Below, one piece after another: positions 37,990 through 48,906 of a stretch of DNA of 63,505 nucleotides. The stretch spans positions 1 to 63,505 of the forward strand of contig JADNRV010000275.1 of the NCBI GenBank assembly GCA_015499995.1, read 5' to 3'. The translations under genes and the position numbers were made by a program. This DNA comes from Flammula alnicola (taxonomy: Eukaryota > Basidiomycota > Agaricomycetes > Agaricales > Strophariaceae). The notes under the pieces were generated by a model, which was given only the letters and a program-made list of their open reading frames with translations, was not told the DNA's origin and searched no databases. Within the stretch, counting starts at the first letter, position 1; every line of letters starts with the position of its first letter.

Positions 37990-38560
37990 ATTCCTGCCAT
38001 TCACCAAATCCCAAGTCTATCTCGTTCGCCCGGATCCAGCGAAACACGATCTTCCTCGAGTTATTTTCAAGGTATCCGATCCTCGCTATCTCACCAAGCG
38101 TATCCCGCGTATCCCCTCTATCCCAGCTCGGTCCTGGTCGCTTACTATGGAAACTGTCGCTGCGCAGCGCCGTCAGGAGGTCGCGGATGGAAAGCGCGTC
38201 GATGTTTTCCCGAATCTGTGCACTCGGAGAACGTTGACGAGATTTGGAAGAAAGAATACTACCGTTTAATGGGGTGCTGGGAAGCTACGATTGGCGCACT
38301 CGCTGCTCGAGCACTTGAAGTCCCTACAAGGCAGGCTCGTCCCCAAGTTCTACTCGAGTGTGCCTCAGGGAATCTCATTCCCCCCCAAAGAATACGCACA
38401 GCATCGAACCTCGCGTAGTCCTCGTGGCATACATCGATGAGATATCATTATCTGAGTTTGATCCTCAGACACTCAACATTTCTCCCGCCATCTTTCGTCC
38501 TCTCTTCGATGCAGTAACGAACTTTGGAGGCAAGCCTCAGGCCTCAACCCTCGCCTCTCG
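37990..38560 (+). pseudogene. frame-broken kinase-like (phosphotransferase-fold) gene remnant
   Basis: Coding-like sequence runs through three frames. From 37990 to about 38215 it reads FTKSQVYLVRPDPAKHDLP and SWSLTMETVAAQRRQEVADG. From about 38216 to 38290 it shifts to DEIWKKEYYRL. Then it shifts again to LLEHLKSLQGRLVPKFY. A last segment (38403-38540) reads VVLVAYIDEISLSEFDPQT. The order matches the N-lobe of fungal protein-kinase-like proteins (AxE.AAYxRLxxLQGxxIPxFYG type). No catalytic loop is seen downstream. MITE copy B ends 50 bp upstream and could have interrupted the 5' part. Several shifts and the missing C-lobe favour a genuine pseudogene. Confidence 0.6.
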
Positions 38561-38908
38561 GCCGCCTCAGCCTGTAATCATATACAGTATCAACTTTACA
38601 TGCATTCTCTCTCGAAGTCGGTGGTGCATAAATTGATCGCTCGAATGGTAAAAATCAGCTATTTAACGACTTAGTATACTGCTTTGAGGACGGACTCAGT
38701 CCAAAATATCTTTGCTGCGGGCCTCAGCACTCAGTTATGAATTTACGCATATCACATCTTCTGACCCCACTGAAAGCGATAGATTAGGTCAAGCTGCATG
38801 GCCATGCCACTTGTCCCCGAATCAATACGAGCTTTGATGTTTAAGCATTACATGCATATGTCGGTAGTCCGACAAAGCGTAGATATGGTCTTGGAGTGCT
38901 ACGTCATG
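38561..38908. other. intergenic interval, no gene recognised
   Basis: No coding signal is seen between the kinase-like remnant and the 3' end of the unknown gene at 38909. Confidence 0.4.
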
Positions 38909-40411
38909 TTATGATATCAAAATTCCCTGCGAAGTATCGTCCAAAAGCACCAGTCGAGCATTCTTGAGCAACCTGATCTTCTGCGGTTGCATACCCTCAG
39001 CAGAAACACGGAATGTCCATAGGTCCAACGCATATCGCAAATGCAGCCAGCTCCGTAAATCGTGGTAAATTTTGATATAATCCAGCATCACCAAGGAAGT
39101 CGAGAGCGTGTCATATGCCGCAAGAACAGCGGTAGAGCTTGAATCTGCATTCGTTGTCGTCGCGCGTTTGCCGTTTTTCGATCCATGAAATGAGATTCCC
39201 AAGGGCCCCAAGGAGGCGGCCTCGCGCAGTTCAAGGATAAAGTCCCAAAACTTGAGCAAAGACGCTGGTGTCCACGAGATCTGGTCGTTCACGTCAGACT
39301 CTGGAGGGAAGGGAAGGTCATGAGAACCATCAGAAAAGGCTCCGGAAGTGCAACCTTCCCAAGGGAGTATGCCACGGACCGGGATCAACCAGGCCACACG
39401 AGCATCATCAGGCAGGGATAGCGTTGTGTATGGAGATATGAAGACCGGTTTAGTATTATTGAATGGTCTACCCCTAAGCACAAGCTCAGAGGGAAAGAAC
39501 GGGGAAGGATGAATGTGCGGCTGGAAAAAAGAAAGATTTTATTTAGCGCAGCACATCATAAATCCCAAGCAATAAGAAATGCACCTGGGGTATGACACGA
39601 TATATTGATCCAGTGTTCAGTTTCCTCCTCTTTAATTCTGGTTCGATGGATAGATTCGGGTCATTCTCGCGCTTACTCGGCGCCTCTGAATCTGTGAGAG
39701 AGATTGCATCCTTTGCTTCGAGCAAATGAGTGAGGTCGGTCCCTGAGAAGTCCTCCAAATCGTGCATTGCAAATATCTCATCTTCGGTAATTGGGCCACC
39801 CCATTCCTTCACGGCTCTGGTGTCTTCGTCTTGGAATAATACACTTGGCGGTAGTTGTGCGAACGTGTAGGCATTTGCTGCATGGCAAGTCAGAAAAACA
39901 GGTACGCGTCTTATCGAACGAAAATGAACGACATACAGCAGCTCGTGCCGATTAGTGGGAAGGTGATTTTGCCAGACTTCCATCCTACGTTTCCAGACAC
40001 AGCAATTTTCACCAGCTGATATGCGTGGTTTAGGACAGACGTTTGGGATGCCCGAGGCACAGTTGTCGGTTTCTGGTAATCATGCACAGTGATGTTGAGG
40101 CCATCGAATGGATAAGCTTCTGGTTCGGTTTGCCTTCGTATGAGAGAGGTCATGTAACCGAGGCACAAATCATAAAGCCGGGAAACGTCAAAGGGAACGT
40201 TGAACAGATGCTTTCAAGTTGGTGTTCGTGTTGGTCTTGCACATTGTTCGGCACACCCCAGATGTGCCGTTAGCCGAACTTACACGGCATGGGAAATGCC
40301 GGGTTTTGAATTTCCCCTTCAAACTTCCCGAAATGCCTCCTTAACCCGCCTTGTAACGTTAAACCTGCGCTTCGAGCTTGAACTGTCACAGTATACAAAT
40401 CGCTCACTCAT
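38909..40411 (-). CDS. hypothetical protein, unrecognised family
   Basis: Supported exons are 40210-39937, 39877-39585 and 39520-38909, all consistent in phase, with donors GTATGT and GTGCAT. A probable N-terminal exon pair starts at the ATG at 40411 (MSERFVYCDSSSSKRRFN) with a short 33-nt exon near 40325; this part is uncertain. The product is about 420 residues. It contains a folded-looking N-terminal part (LYDLCLGYMTSLIRRQ), an acidic middle (WGGPITEDEIFAMHDLEDF) with a basic patch ELKRRKLN resembling a nuclear localisation signal, and a C-terminal part with SWTPASLLKFWDFILELREA and LDYIKIYHDLRSWLHLRYAL. I know no family for it. A decayed fragment of a paralogue lies 2.3 kb away at 36625. 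Confidence 0.6.
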
Positions 40412-40641
40412 TTCAAAGTAAGATCCTTTTAACTCAACAGAGAATTCAAAACTGTGTCGGCTCGAAGCCGCCAAGATGAGCGTACCACATCACTAGATAT
40501 AGAACTGATAAAGGCTAAAGCATGTTTGAATGAAAGGTCAGTTTCACCGTACAATTCTCCCAATTCGTACCCAATCGTTCCAAAACTTGAACGATAACAA
40601 TCAATTCGCCTAACTACAAATCTAGAGCGCATCCTTTCTCA

Positions 40642-41237
40642 ATGGCCTTATCGACGAGAAATAACCTCGACCTCACTCCTCAAATCACTATCAACTGCCA
40701 CACAGGTACCGACCTTTGCTGCTCAAAAGTATCATCGCGCTGACTGCTTACTTTACGTCTCCGATTCGGTGAACAGTGATCATCGAACGGCCACCAGCAG
40801 CTGCAGATCACCCAAATGCCATCTATCGAAGCCCGCCTGCGCCAGCCAAAGGGGTGTGGGTTCGTTCTGGCGGCATTCTAGCCTTCGTGAAAACGCTGTA
40901 TTGGAACATCCTAGACCGGGATGCCGAAAGTCAAGCGGTGGTCGATGGTTGGACCAAGCATACATACACCAATGGCCTTGCGCAGACCTTGGGCGGTTTT
41001 TTCACGTCTCCAGAATATACAGGCCGAGGGTTGCCGACGGAAGTTACTGTGGATAAGTTCTATTTGGCGGTTCTAGGTCGGCATGCTGAGGCGGCGGGAA
41101 GAGCATATTGGACTGAAAAGATCAGCAATGGGATGTCGCTTTTGCAGGTGGCAGAGGGGTTCGTTGGTAGTGCGGAATATCGAGGAAAGGTGCAGGCAGG
41201 GACGGCCCCTGATCCAGTCCGTTGGCCTACCAACTGA
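40642..41237 (+). CDS. DUF4214-like repeat protein
   Basis: Two exons (40642-40705, 40777-41237) give 174 residues; the first encodes MALSTRNNLDLTPQITINCH and the intron is 71 bp. The second half contains two tandem copies of a DUF4214-type unit. The first is LYWNILDRDAESQAVVDGWT ... FFTSPEYTG; the second is FYLAVLGRHAEAAGRAYWTE ... FVGSAEYRG. The pattern YxxxLxRxAexxG..yW...l..G.s...va.gF..S.EY is diagnostic by eye. DUF4214 is mostly known from bacterial secreted and RTX-type proteins, where its role is unclear. A spliced fungal copy is unusual and may derive from bacteria. No signal peptide is seen. Confidence 0.75.
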
Positions 41238-42194
41238 GGGGTACATTTTATGTTATTCTTGCATACGCCGTGTCTCCGAGCAAATGTACACCTTTCTTTC
41301 GCCTTTCCATTCAAGTTTCTGCTCTCGATGTGACTATGCTTGTCTTTTTCTTTATCGCCTACGCCTCAGACAATCTCTATCAGAAAGGATATTGGATACC
41401 ATGTTGAGATCCTCGCACATGTCATGGTACTCGACTCACGACACGTCAGGTCGAGGCAAAAACGCCAAAAGAAATAACAATCCGCCTCGTGTACTATTGC
41501 GCGTCCTTCCCACTTAAAAACCTCGGTCGAGCACTGCCAGTGCATTATAATCTTGATCATGGAATCTTACCTCCTCTGCAATGGGTAGACCTTCATATCA
41601 CCAGTCTTAGACTTGTTGGTCCCATCCCATTCATAGTCGTCGACGCACCGCCGAAAGACGAGCAAACAAACGACCACAGGGACATGTTATAAAGGAGAAT
41701 TTTGCATAGGACCGGTGAGCACGAAGCTCGAGTAAATAGTCCTGCGCATTCAAGCACTAGTAGCACGCTAAGAAATGATATACGCGAGTCTACTAACTAT
41801 CCCTCCCATCCGAATGTACGCGGCGTACAGCATACTCGACGGACTGATGAAATGGGACGACTGCAGAAACGGATTCTTCCTTTCTCCGCGACTTCGAGAA
41901 TTAACGCTGGCGATTTCGATAGACCTCTCCGACTATGATCGAGCATTGCCGGCAGGTTACCTCTGGAGAACCATATTTGAAGAAATCTAATATTATGAGT
42001 TCATTCTAGTGCCCTGATCACGAAGAGGGATCATCCTGACATTCTGCACCTTAAAAAGCTCGCAGACGGAGGTTTGATCTTCGATTGCCAACAAGGAACA
42101 ATGCATCTGGAAGATCCCACCGCCCAACTTCGTCGGTCTTTTGTGCGAGTAGATCAGCCTCATATATGTGACATTCTTTACATCTGTATTGTAT
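41238..42194. other. interval with weak coding traces, no gene accepted
   Basis: A plus-strand frame at 41775-41990 reads FFLSPRLRELTLAISIDLSD, reminiscent of the leucine-rich part of fungal F-box proteins. No start, F-box or matching exons were found, so it may be a fragment. Confidence 0.3.
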
Positions 42195-43514
42195 TTATTC
42201 GTAAAGATTGCATGCCATAAATTCCATCAACTTTCTCCCAATGTTTTTATGCACGCCCAAAGAAGGATGCACCCCATCAACTGTATCCTCTATCGTCAGA
42301 CCTTCAACCAAATTACACAACTTGCCAGTGATCTGCACCCCGTCAAACCCGGCCTCGAGAAGGGGAATAAATGAAGGCATCGCGATATTTAATTCACGGT
42401 TGTCAGTGTCTGCATCAGGAAACGGAGGCTTGTTCTTGTTCAGCTACGTCGTGCCAACGAAGTCATTCAAATAGCAACCACTTACTACCAACCAGACCTG
42501 CCGAATGGAATTATTGGAAGACTTTATCAGTTTGTCCATGAATTCAGATAGCACGGCTCCAAATCGTTCTTTAGAGATGTCGAATGCTTGATCGTTTGTG
42601 CCTTTACGGTGTTCATTCAGTGATGTGTATATTGATCTGCAATCATACTCCATACCAAGCTCAATGAGAACTACTGTTGGGGGTAAAACCGGGGAAAATA
42701 TCTCCTTGCTCCAGGGAGATGTCTAAAATGTCATTAATAGTTGAGCTGGATGGGAAGCAAACACAAGTTAACCTGCCCAGAAGAACGCGTCCGCCATCCC
42801 GGTAGGGAAACCCTTGAGTTTCTCTTGCTCTGTTGGTGGCACCAAATTCATTCCCGGATAGCCAATGAATTCAAGATCAACCTTTTTTTGCATTTCACCC
42901 TCGAGAAGCAATCGTTGCGCGACAAACGGAAAGGCATCCAAAACTCCAAATGGTACAGGTTCTCCACCTTGCTCGGGGGAAACGGTCATGCCACATGAAA
43001 TAGAGTCGCCAACGACAAGGATCTGGGGAGTAGCGCTGGTCCTGAAGGGTGACGGCTCAATTGAGGCCTTCTGTCCCCCCCAATAATAAGATGAAAGTTG
43101 TCAATGAAAAGCAATGCAGAGACTCACGTCATCAACGACAAGCGCCTCCAGTTCAAATTTAGACGCCCAATCAATCACTGCGAGGCGCACGAAAGTGTTC
43201 TCTTGGTTTGCTTGTCCATCGAAAATTACAACCTCCGAGCCTGGCTCAGGGTCAAAGGTTTTCCAACTCGATGACTCTCTGAGAGCCGCTTCTTCCGTTG
43301 GACCGGTGATTATAGCAAGCATCGGCGTCCCACCGTTGTCTTTGTCCATCCGTAAAGTTTCTCCGCCAATGGAGAGGCCAAGCTTCGACCCCGTAAACAT
43401 GAAAGATAGCGATGCGCTGGCCCATGTCGCCGTTAGAGATCCCTCGGAGCTGGCTGTCCACCTTCCAGACCTTCCTGAGCGAGGGATGCAGTCTGCGGCC
43501 TCGAGACGAACCAT
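42195..43514 (-). CDS. SGNH-hydrolase esterase (CE2-like carbohydrate esterase)
   Basis: Four exons (43514-43128, 43070-42777, 42722-42486, 42443-42195) give 388 residues. The N-terminal domain resembles the jelly-roll of CE2 esterases (TASSEGSLTATWASASLSF, FTGSKLGLSIGG). The SGNH part has block I ILVVGDSISCGMT with the nucleophile Ser, block II GYPGMN, block III-like VVLIELGMEY and block V DGVHPSLG with the Asp and His. The block III position reads Gly-Met where many members have Asn, so activity is likely but not certain. CE2 enzymes remove acetyl groups from xylan or other polysaccharides. No signal peptide precedes the chosen start; a missed 5' exon could supply it. The second intron appears to use a GC donor (TGG|GCAGGT); the GT four bases on gives a frameshift. 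Confidence 0.82.
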
Positions 43515-43647
43515 GAAATCGACAAGAACGGTGGCAGAGCAATTCAGACTTGACAGAAGAGGTGCAAATGATTTCCTTTGACATAAGTATTTTTAAACCG
43601 GAACCGATATGACTTCAAGTTGGGATCACGAGGAGGTTGGAACTTAG

Positions 43648-43960
43648 TGCCGCACCCAGACTCCAAACCAGTCGTGGGACGCTTCATTATCTAATCAGTT
43701 GATCCGAAGTTTCTGCGAAACTAGTCAACTTGTTAACACGTCCCTACGACTGGCAACAAATGTAAATTTGCTCGTGTTTGGCAACACGGAAGAGGAGGAA
43801 GTCGCGAGGTCACAGATGTTGCCAAACACGAGCAAATTTACATTTGTTGCCAGTCGTAGGGACGCGTTAACAAGTTGGACAAGTTTCGCTGAAACTTCGG
43901 ATCAATCGATAAGATTAGATAAAGAGCGTCCCACGACTGGTTTGGAGTCTGTGCCGCACC
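43648..43960. mobile_element. palindromic foldback/MULE-like element with 9-bp target duplication
   Basis: The element at 43657-43951 (295 bp) consists almost entirely of two inverted arms: about 43657-43786 and 43817-43951. The spacer is 30 nt. The ends are CAGACTCC and GGAGTCTG. It is flanked by the exact 9-bp direct repeat TGCCGCACC (43648-43656 and 43952-43960). Long terminal inverted repeats plus a 9-bp target duplication are typical of Mutator-like or foldback elements. It lies 143 bp upstream of the SGNH esterase start and encodes no protein. Its transcript would fold into a long hairpin. Confidence 0.85.
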
Positions 43961-45156
43961 GTGCGTCCGTTTTATTGTCTCTCGGATAGATTGATATCAG
44001 GTGCTGGGTTTCCCCGAACAGAATAATAACTCGACCTTGTCTGGTCACCTCCGCATTCGGCTCAGTAGACCCCGCGCCTGGCGCTCCTCTGGCAGCCTGG
44101 TTAAAATGTCCGCCACTTCTCGCCACTTCGGTGAGAAGGACATCGATGATCATGAACCCAGCTTTCATCTCAGCGTGTGCCAATATCCGGAAGGACCTGT
44201 GGCAGTAGGCTCCTTTGAAGCTGGCAGGCCCAATAACAGATTGACGTCAGTCTATTTCTGCCTCCAATGAGTGCGATAGGCTTGTCGACTGGGAGAACAT
44301 AGCCCTGCTTGGAGTGAATTGCGAAGCTAGTTTGAAAGTTCTCCTCAGGTGGTTGCTAGTAACTTGCTACCAACGTGTTATGTGGGGGAGAAAACAAGTG
44401 GCTTGTTATTTTTAGTTCAAGCACACCTGATAAGATGATCTAATCTGTTACATAATCCCTTTGGTCCGATCCCGATAGAGTCCTCGACGTCTACATCCTT
44501 TCCCCTTCCCCCCCCCAAAAAAAAATGAACTCTTTATGACTGCACAGCCAGCCATGCTACGCTTTATTCTTTCCAGAATAAAAATGAGGGTACCGATGAA
44601 TGCAACACGCAACCGGTCCGAACACTCTTCACGTTCTTCGGATCTCCCAATCGAAGCACAGTGTACGGGGTGCCGTGGTTGAGATAAAGACAAGTTTATA
44701 GACCGAAGATTCCCAAGGCTAATCGTGGAGTATCGGCGGGGAAAGACAGGAAATGTGTCTCGCCTACGGGTCGGTGGGTGGTCATCAAGAAACGTGTCTA
44801 TCTTGATCACTCACCTCTATCTGACATAGGTCCTTTGGCATTCCGTAGAATGTATCAGGAGGCTATTCCGTAACTTGTCGAGCTTGAAATACCCCAAAGA
44901 AGAAAAAAACCGTCCGCTGCGGTACTTTGGCTAGCGAACGTGTGTGTGCGAGCAGCCAATCAGAATGGAGTTATGTTGTCGTGTGCCGAGAACTGTATAA
45001 TCTTGCACGTTTCTTGGGCACACGAGCACTTGATAGCGAGCCGACCCATGCCAGGAGCACCGTTACCCTCAAGACCTTCAAGAGGTTCATCTCTTCCTTG
45101 ACCCGTATCTGCCCCCTTCTCCCCACCCCCTTCTCCTAGTTGCACACCTAAAACCC
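43961..45156. other. intergenic interval, no gene recognised
   Basis: Contains only overlapping short frames and a C-rich then A-rich run near 44509-44525. The 3' part is the promoter region of the bHLH gene. Confidence 0.4.
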
Positions 45157-46560
45157 ATGCCCGAGACCCACAAGGTTCTCTACGCCGCCAGTTGTAACCC
45201 ACCCAGACGCGCAAAGCGTGCCCTTGTTTCTTCCGTCGAACAGACGTCTTCTGCACCCCAGGTCACGTCAAACGAGCCCCGCGCCATCTTTCCCATGAGA
45301 CCCTATGCACCACGAACGGCCACCACGGCGTCAGACGCCCAAGCCGTGCCTCCTCCACCTGCAAAGCGTGGTCGCAAGCCAGGCCCTCTCTCTCGAACGG
45401 CACGAGAGGCCCAGCGCCGTCTGAACCACTCTATCATCGAGAAGGCTCGGCGGACCAAGATAAACGATGCTCTTGCCTCGCTTAAACAGCTCGTGCCTGC
45501 CAATTATGGCCAGCAGAAGGCAAGCGCCGTCGACTCGCGTGACGATGAAGACGAGGAAGACGACGACGATTACGAAGAAGGTTCGAAGAAGGACAAATCT
45601 GCAACCAAGGGCAAAGGAAAGAAGGACGAAAAGGAGAAAGAGTTCAAGCTCGAGATCCTCGTTCGCACCGTCTCCTTCCTACAAGACCTGCTGCAGCGCG
45701 TCACCGTCTTGGAAGCTGATGCTCTGCCTCTTTCTCCTTGTGCGAACTGCGCTGGTGGAAAAGCTTCCAAAAAGCGGAAACGCACCCATATGGACTCCGA
45801 CGACGACAATAGAGCCGGACAGGACGCCCAGGATGCCAATCGTCCTCCCCGAAGCGCGAAAATCGCTCGCCAAACCGAAAATACCCCTCCTCCACCATCT
45901 GACAGCGCCAATGTGCAAAGCAACACGGACATCGCTCCGGTTCCGGTGTCCTTTTCCGCTCTACAGGCATCGCTCCCACACCAGGGCCAAGCGCAGGTTC
46001 AAGCGCAGACACAGACAGATGCCGCCGCCGCAGCCCGCCTGCCCTCCATCTCGTCCTGGCTGCCCAACTCCGTTATCGACCCGCAGCTCCTCCCTGCTGC
46101 CCAAACCCACCCTGCCAACAGCACCACCACCACGAGCACTGCGACAAGCAAACAGCGCTCCTCGCCACAAATGGGGTCGTACCTCCCCTCGCCGCCCGCG
46201 TCGACGCACTTCGACCCCGTGCGCACGACCCAGGTCCCGCCGCTGCTCAACCTCGGCCCCGTCGCGACGGCGGCGATGGTCAGCACCAGCAGCACCAGCG
46301 GCACCAGCACCAGCACCCGCACGCCCGAGGACGAGTCCGCTGCGACGCTCCTGCTGCAGATCAGCGCCTCGTCGCCGACCTTCCGTCCCGTGCGCTCGCA
46401 CTCGATTTCGACCTATAGCCTCCCTGACCCGTCTAACTTCTCGCTGCACCTGCACCACGACGCGCGTAGTAACGCCCAGAGCCAGATAAGGCAGGCGCAG
46501 ACGCCCGGCTCGTTGTTGGGGTTGAATGTGAACATGATAAGCAACAAGAAGTATCAGTGA
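45157..46560 (+). CDS. bHLH transcription factor with expanded acidic loop
   Basis: A single-exon gene of 467 residues, the only clearly intronless gene in the window. The basic region and helix 1 are RLNHSIIEKARRTKINDALA, with the His, Glu and Arg positions that contact E-box DNA, followed by SLKQLVPAN. Helix 2 is KLEILVRTVSFLQDLLQRV. Between them sits a loop of about 60 residues, very acidic then Lys-rich (DDEDEEDDDDYEEG ... KGKGKKDEKEK), far longer than the usual 5-20. An AT-hook-like KRGRKPGP precedes the basic region, and SKKRKRTH may be a nuclear localisation signal. The C-terminal half is Ser/Pro/Gln-rich. Target genes are unknown; it resembles INO4- or PHO4-type fungal factors only in general layout. 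Confidence 0.9.
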   Translation: MPETHKVLYAASCNPPRRAKRALVSSVEQTSSAPQVTSNEPRAIFPMRPYAPRTATTASDAQAVPPPPAKRGRKPGPLSRTAREAQRRLNHSIIEKARRTKINDALASLKQLVPANYGQQKASAVDSRDDEDEEDDDDYEEGSKKDKSATKGKGKKDEKEKEFKLEILVRTVSFLQDLLQRVTVLEADALPLSPCANCAGGKASKKRKRTHMDSDDDNRAGQDAQDANRPPRSAKIARQTENTPPPPSDSANVQSNTDIAPVPVSFSALQASLPHQGQAQVQAQTQTDAAAAARLPSISSWLPNSVIDPQLLPAAQTHPANSTTTTSTATSKQRSSPQMGSYLPSPPASTHFDPVRTTQVPPLLNLGPVATAAMVSTSSTSGTSTSTRTPEDESAATLLLQISASSPTFRPVRSHSISTYSLPDPSNFSLHLHHDARSNAQSQIRQAQTPGSLLGLNVNMISNKKYQ

Positions 46561-46869
46561 TGAGAGTAGTGGTAGAGTGGTTATACTTATGCCTTCCTTT
46601 TTTTTCCTCGTTATTCCGCGCAAGAGCCCTGTGATATCCCTTTGTACTGTATCGGTATTTAACTCCGACATGGACTTGGCTCTGAAGTAAAGGCATGTTA
46701 GATATTGGCCCGGTCTTGAGATGGACCTCGAGTTGAACTTGTAGATTATTGGATATATGCAGCTGCGATACATTTACATATGAAACATGACGAGGAAATA
46801 TACACGATTATCGGCATATGAGTAACCTATTTATCCACACCCTGCATCCGAAGAGGAAAGGGATTAATT

Positions 46870-48521
46870 CTACAGACTCGCCCTGACGGGGGATTGAGGT
46901 TCAGGTTGGAGCGAGGAGTAGTTGTACAACAAAAATTTCTTCAGGTCCTCCGCTGTTTCAGGAATCCATTAGCATTCCTACTGGAATTTAAAAAAATCGG
47001 CAAAGCTTACCAAGCTCCTGAGGTGCTTCCTGTGGCATCTAAAAATGATCTCAACATCCATTCAAGGCGAAAGCAAAGTAAAAACACGAACCAAATGCCC
47101 CCCACCCGATATCCTCGTATTCGTCGCATTCGCCGGCCTAACCCACACCCTTTCCCGTGTACTGCCCGGCTTGCCCAGCTCCGACGCGCCAGGCTTACCA
47201 GGCGTAACCCATCTCAGCGTAATCCTTTCATCCAAGTTCGCAAGGCGCTGGAACACCTCGTACTCCGTATGCAGCTCCGCAAACACCACGGCCTCCTGCA
47301 CGCCGGGCATCTTGAGCTTCGCAACCGTCTTGCCCGAGATGGGGTCCGTGGTGGTGTAGATCCCGCACTCGACATACACGTTGAGGGAGGCCGGGTCCCA
47401 GGCGCCGAAGAAGGGGCTTTTGAGGAAGGACTCGAGCGCTTCTTCGCGAGAGGACCATGTGTCGCGTCGGTTGAGGGCGCCCATTGCCAGGTCTTGCCTC
47501 ATGAGCCGCTTGTCGTGATCGTGCGGCTTGATAATCACTGGGTCGATCAAGTACAGAGAGGAGAATAAATTCGGGTATAGTGACGCAGCCAAGGTACTGT
47601 GGTGGATAAATTTAATGTCTTCTCGTCTTTTTTTCCAATAGAAAATGGTTTGACTGACGATGTGCATCCTCCATACGAGTGGCCCACTGCGACGAATGTT
47701 CGGTGGCTGAACCCACTCTTGACACGTAGAGCGGTTTCTTCCGGCGAGACGCGAACGAGATGGGTGGGCAGCGGGGCGTTGGTGGCTACTTTCGGCAGGA
47801 AATGAAGCAGGAAGTTGGCAATATCGCGTCCGTTATCATACCAATCAACTTTTTCGCATCACATCAGTTTCTGGGACGTCAAGACGGAAAGTTGCGAGAC
47901 TCACATATCCCAGATGCAGAAGCTGCATTGACAAGACATGCATCTCCATGCTGGATAGACTCCCAGGCCCAAACTTCGTCGATGATGCTGGCGGCAGGAG
48001 AAGACAGAAGATGGGCGAGTGTTGGTTCGAATATCTACGCGGGGCCAGTCAAAAATACATCCTCATCTACAATTTTTAAAAAAAGAATTCACCTCTTTCG
48101 GAAACCCATTGGCATGTTGGAAAGATAGTGTGAGACCGGTCCTATTGTGCGCATCGAGATCCTTCCTCACGTAACGGTTGACACAGTTCCAAAGCACGCG
48201 AGGGTACCCGTCCGTTACTTTTGATGTGCGCAGTGCATCTAGCTCCTGACGCGCTTCGGCCAGAATCCGACGACGCTCTTCCTTAGAGGCATTCGGCGGC
48301 GGAAGGTGGGGTTCTGGTGCTGGCCGCGTGGTCCGTAGATAACATGCGGGGATCAGGTGGGTAGTGAGGGTGTATGGCGCGTCGAAAGTCGGTTTCCTGG
48401 GAGGCGATGGTAAAGGGGGAAGTTCTAGGGTTTCAGGAGGTGGATAGATTGGCAGCGCATCTCTCACGTCGACGCTTAGCCAGGTGAAGGGTGGGGGCCG
48501 TGAGTAGGCGTTCGGGTCCAT
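46870..48521 (-). CDS. alpha/beta hydrolase
   Basis: Six exons (48521-48093, 48034-47905, 47848-47659, 47596-47092, 47038-47011, 46952-46870) give 454 residues. After a Pro-rich N-terminus the fold is marked by the oxyanion-loop phrase FQHANGFPKEIFEPTLAHLL. Next comes WYDNGRDIANFLLHF, then the nucleophile elbow VAVGHSYGGCTSTLAA, LYLIDPVIIKP, and a C-terminal His in SGGGHLMPQEAPQELAEDL. Nucleophile Ser and His are clear; the acid is not certain. No signal peptide is visible. Similar fungal proteins act as esterases or epoxide-hydrolase-like enzymes; no substrate can be inferred. All exon phases are consistent. Confidence 0.88.
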
Positions 48522-48906
48522 TTAGTGCGATGATCACCTAGTTAAAGCCTGAAAAGTATGCAGGTGGATAGTACAGTAAGTAACCTGGAACGAGGAGAAA
48601 GGAGCCGCAGATTGATACTGGAATGATATGTACCTGCAGAGTTTTATGGTGCAAAGATGACATACCCGAGAACCCGGATCTTTCACGTGGCTTCTGGACG
48701 AACGGCTATTCAAGATCTTTCAAGATGTGCACAGCAATGACCGTTGAGAGCGCCTGGACGACCAAAATAGTGCTCATGAGCACTGAATATTGAGGTTGCA
48801 GCTCGTCTATTTTGCTTGAGTCTTGAGCTTGAATTCTGGCCCCTGTGTCCTGTTGCACTCAGCGTACTCGATCTGCAGTTGACACTTGGCTGAGCTTATG
48901 TTTCAA

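Noticed and set aside
41702..41990. Possible F-box/leucine-rich fragment
   Set aside because: One phrase (LRELTLAISI) is suggestive, but no F-box, start or exon structure could be found.
45961..46773. Long minus-strand frame (270 codons) opposite the bHLH gene
   Set aside because: It is antisense to GC-rich, low-complexity coding sequence and has an Arg/Gly-rich composition typical of shadow frames; the plus strand carries a clear bHLH domain.
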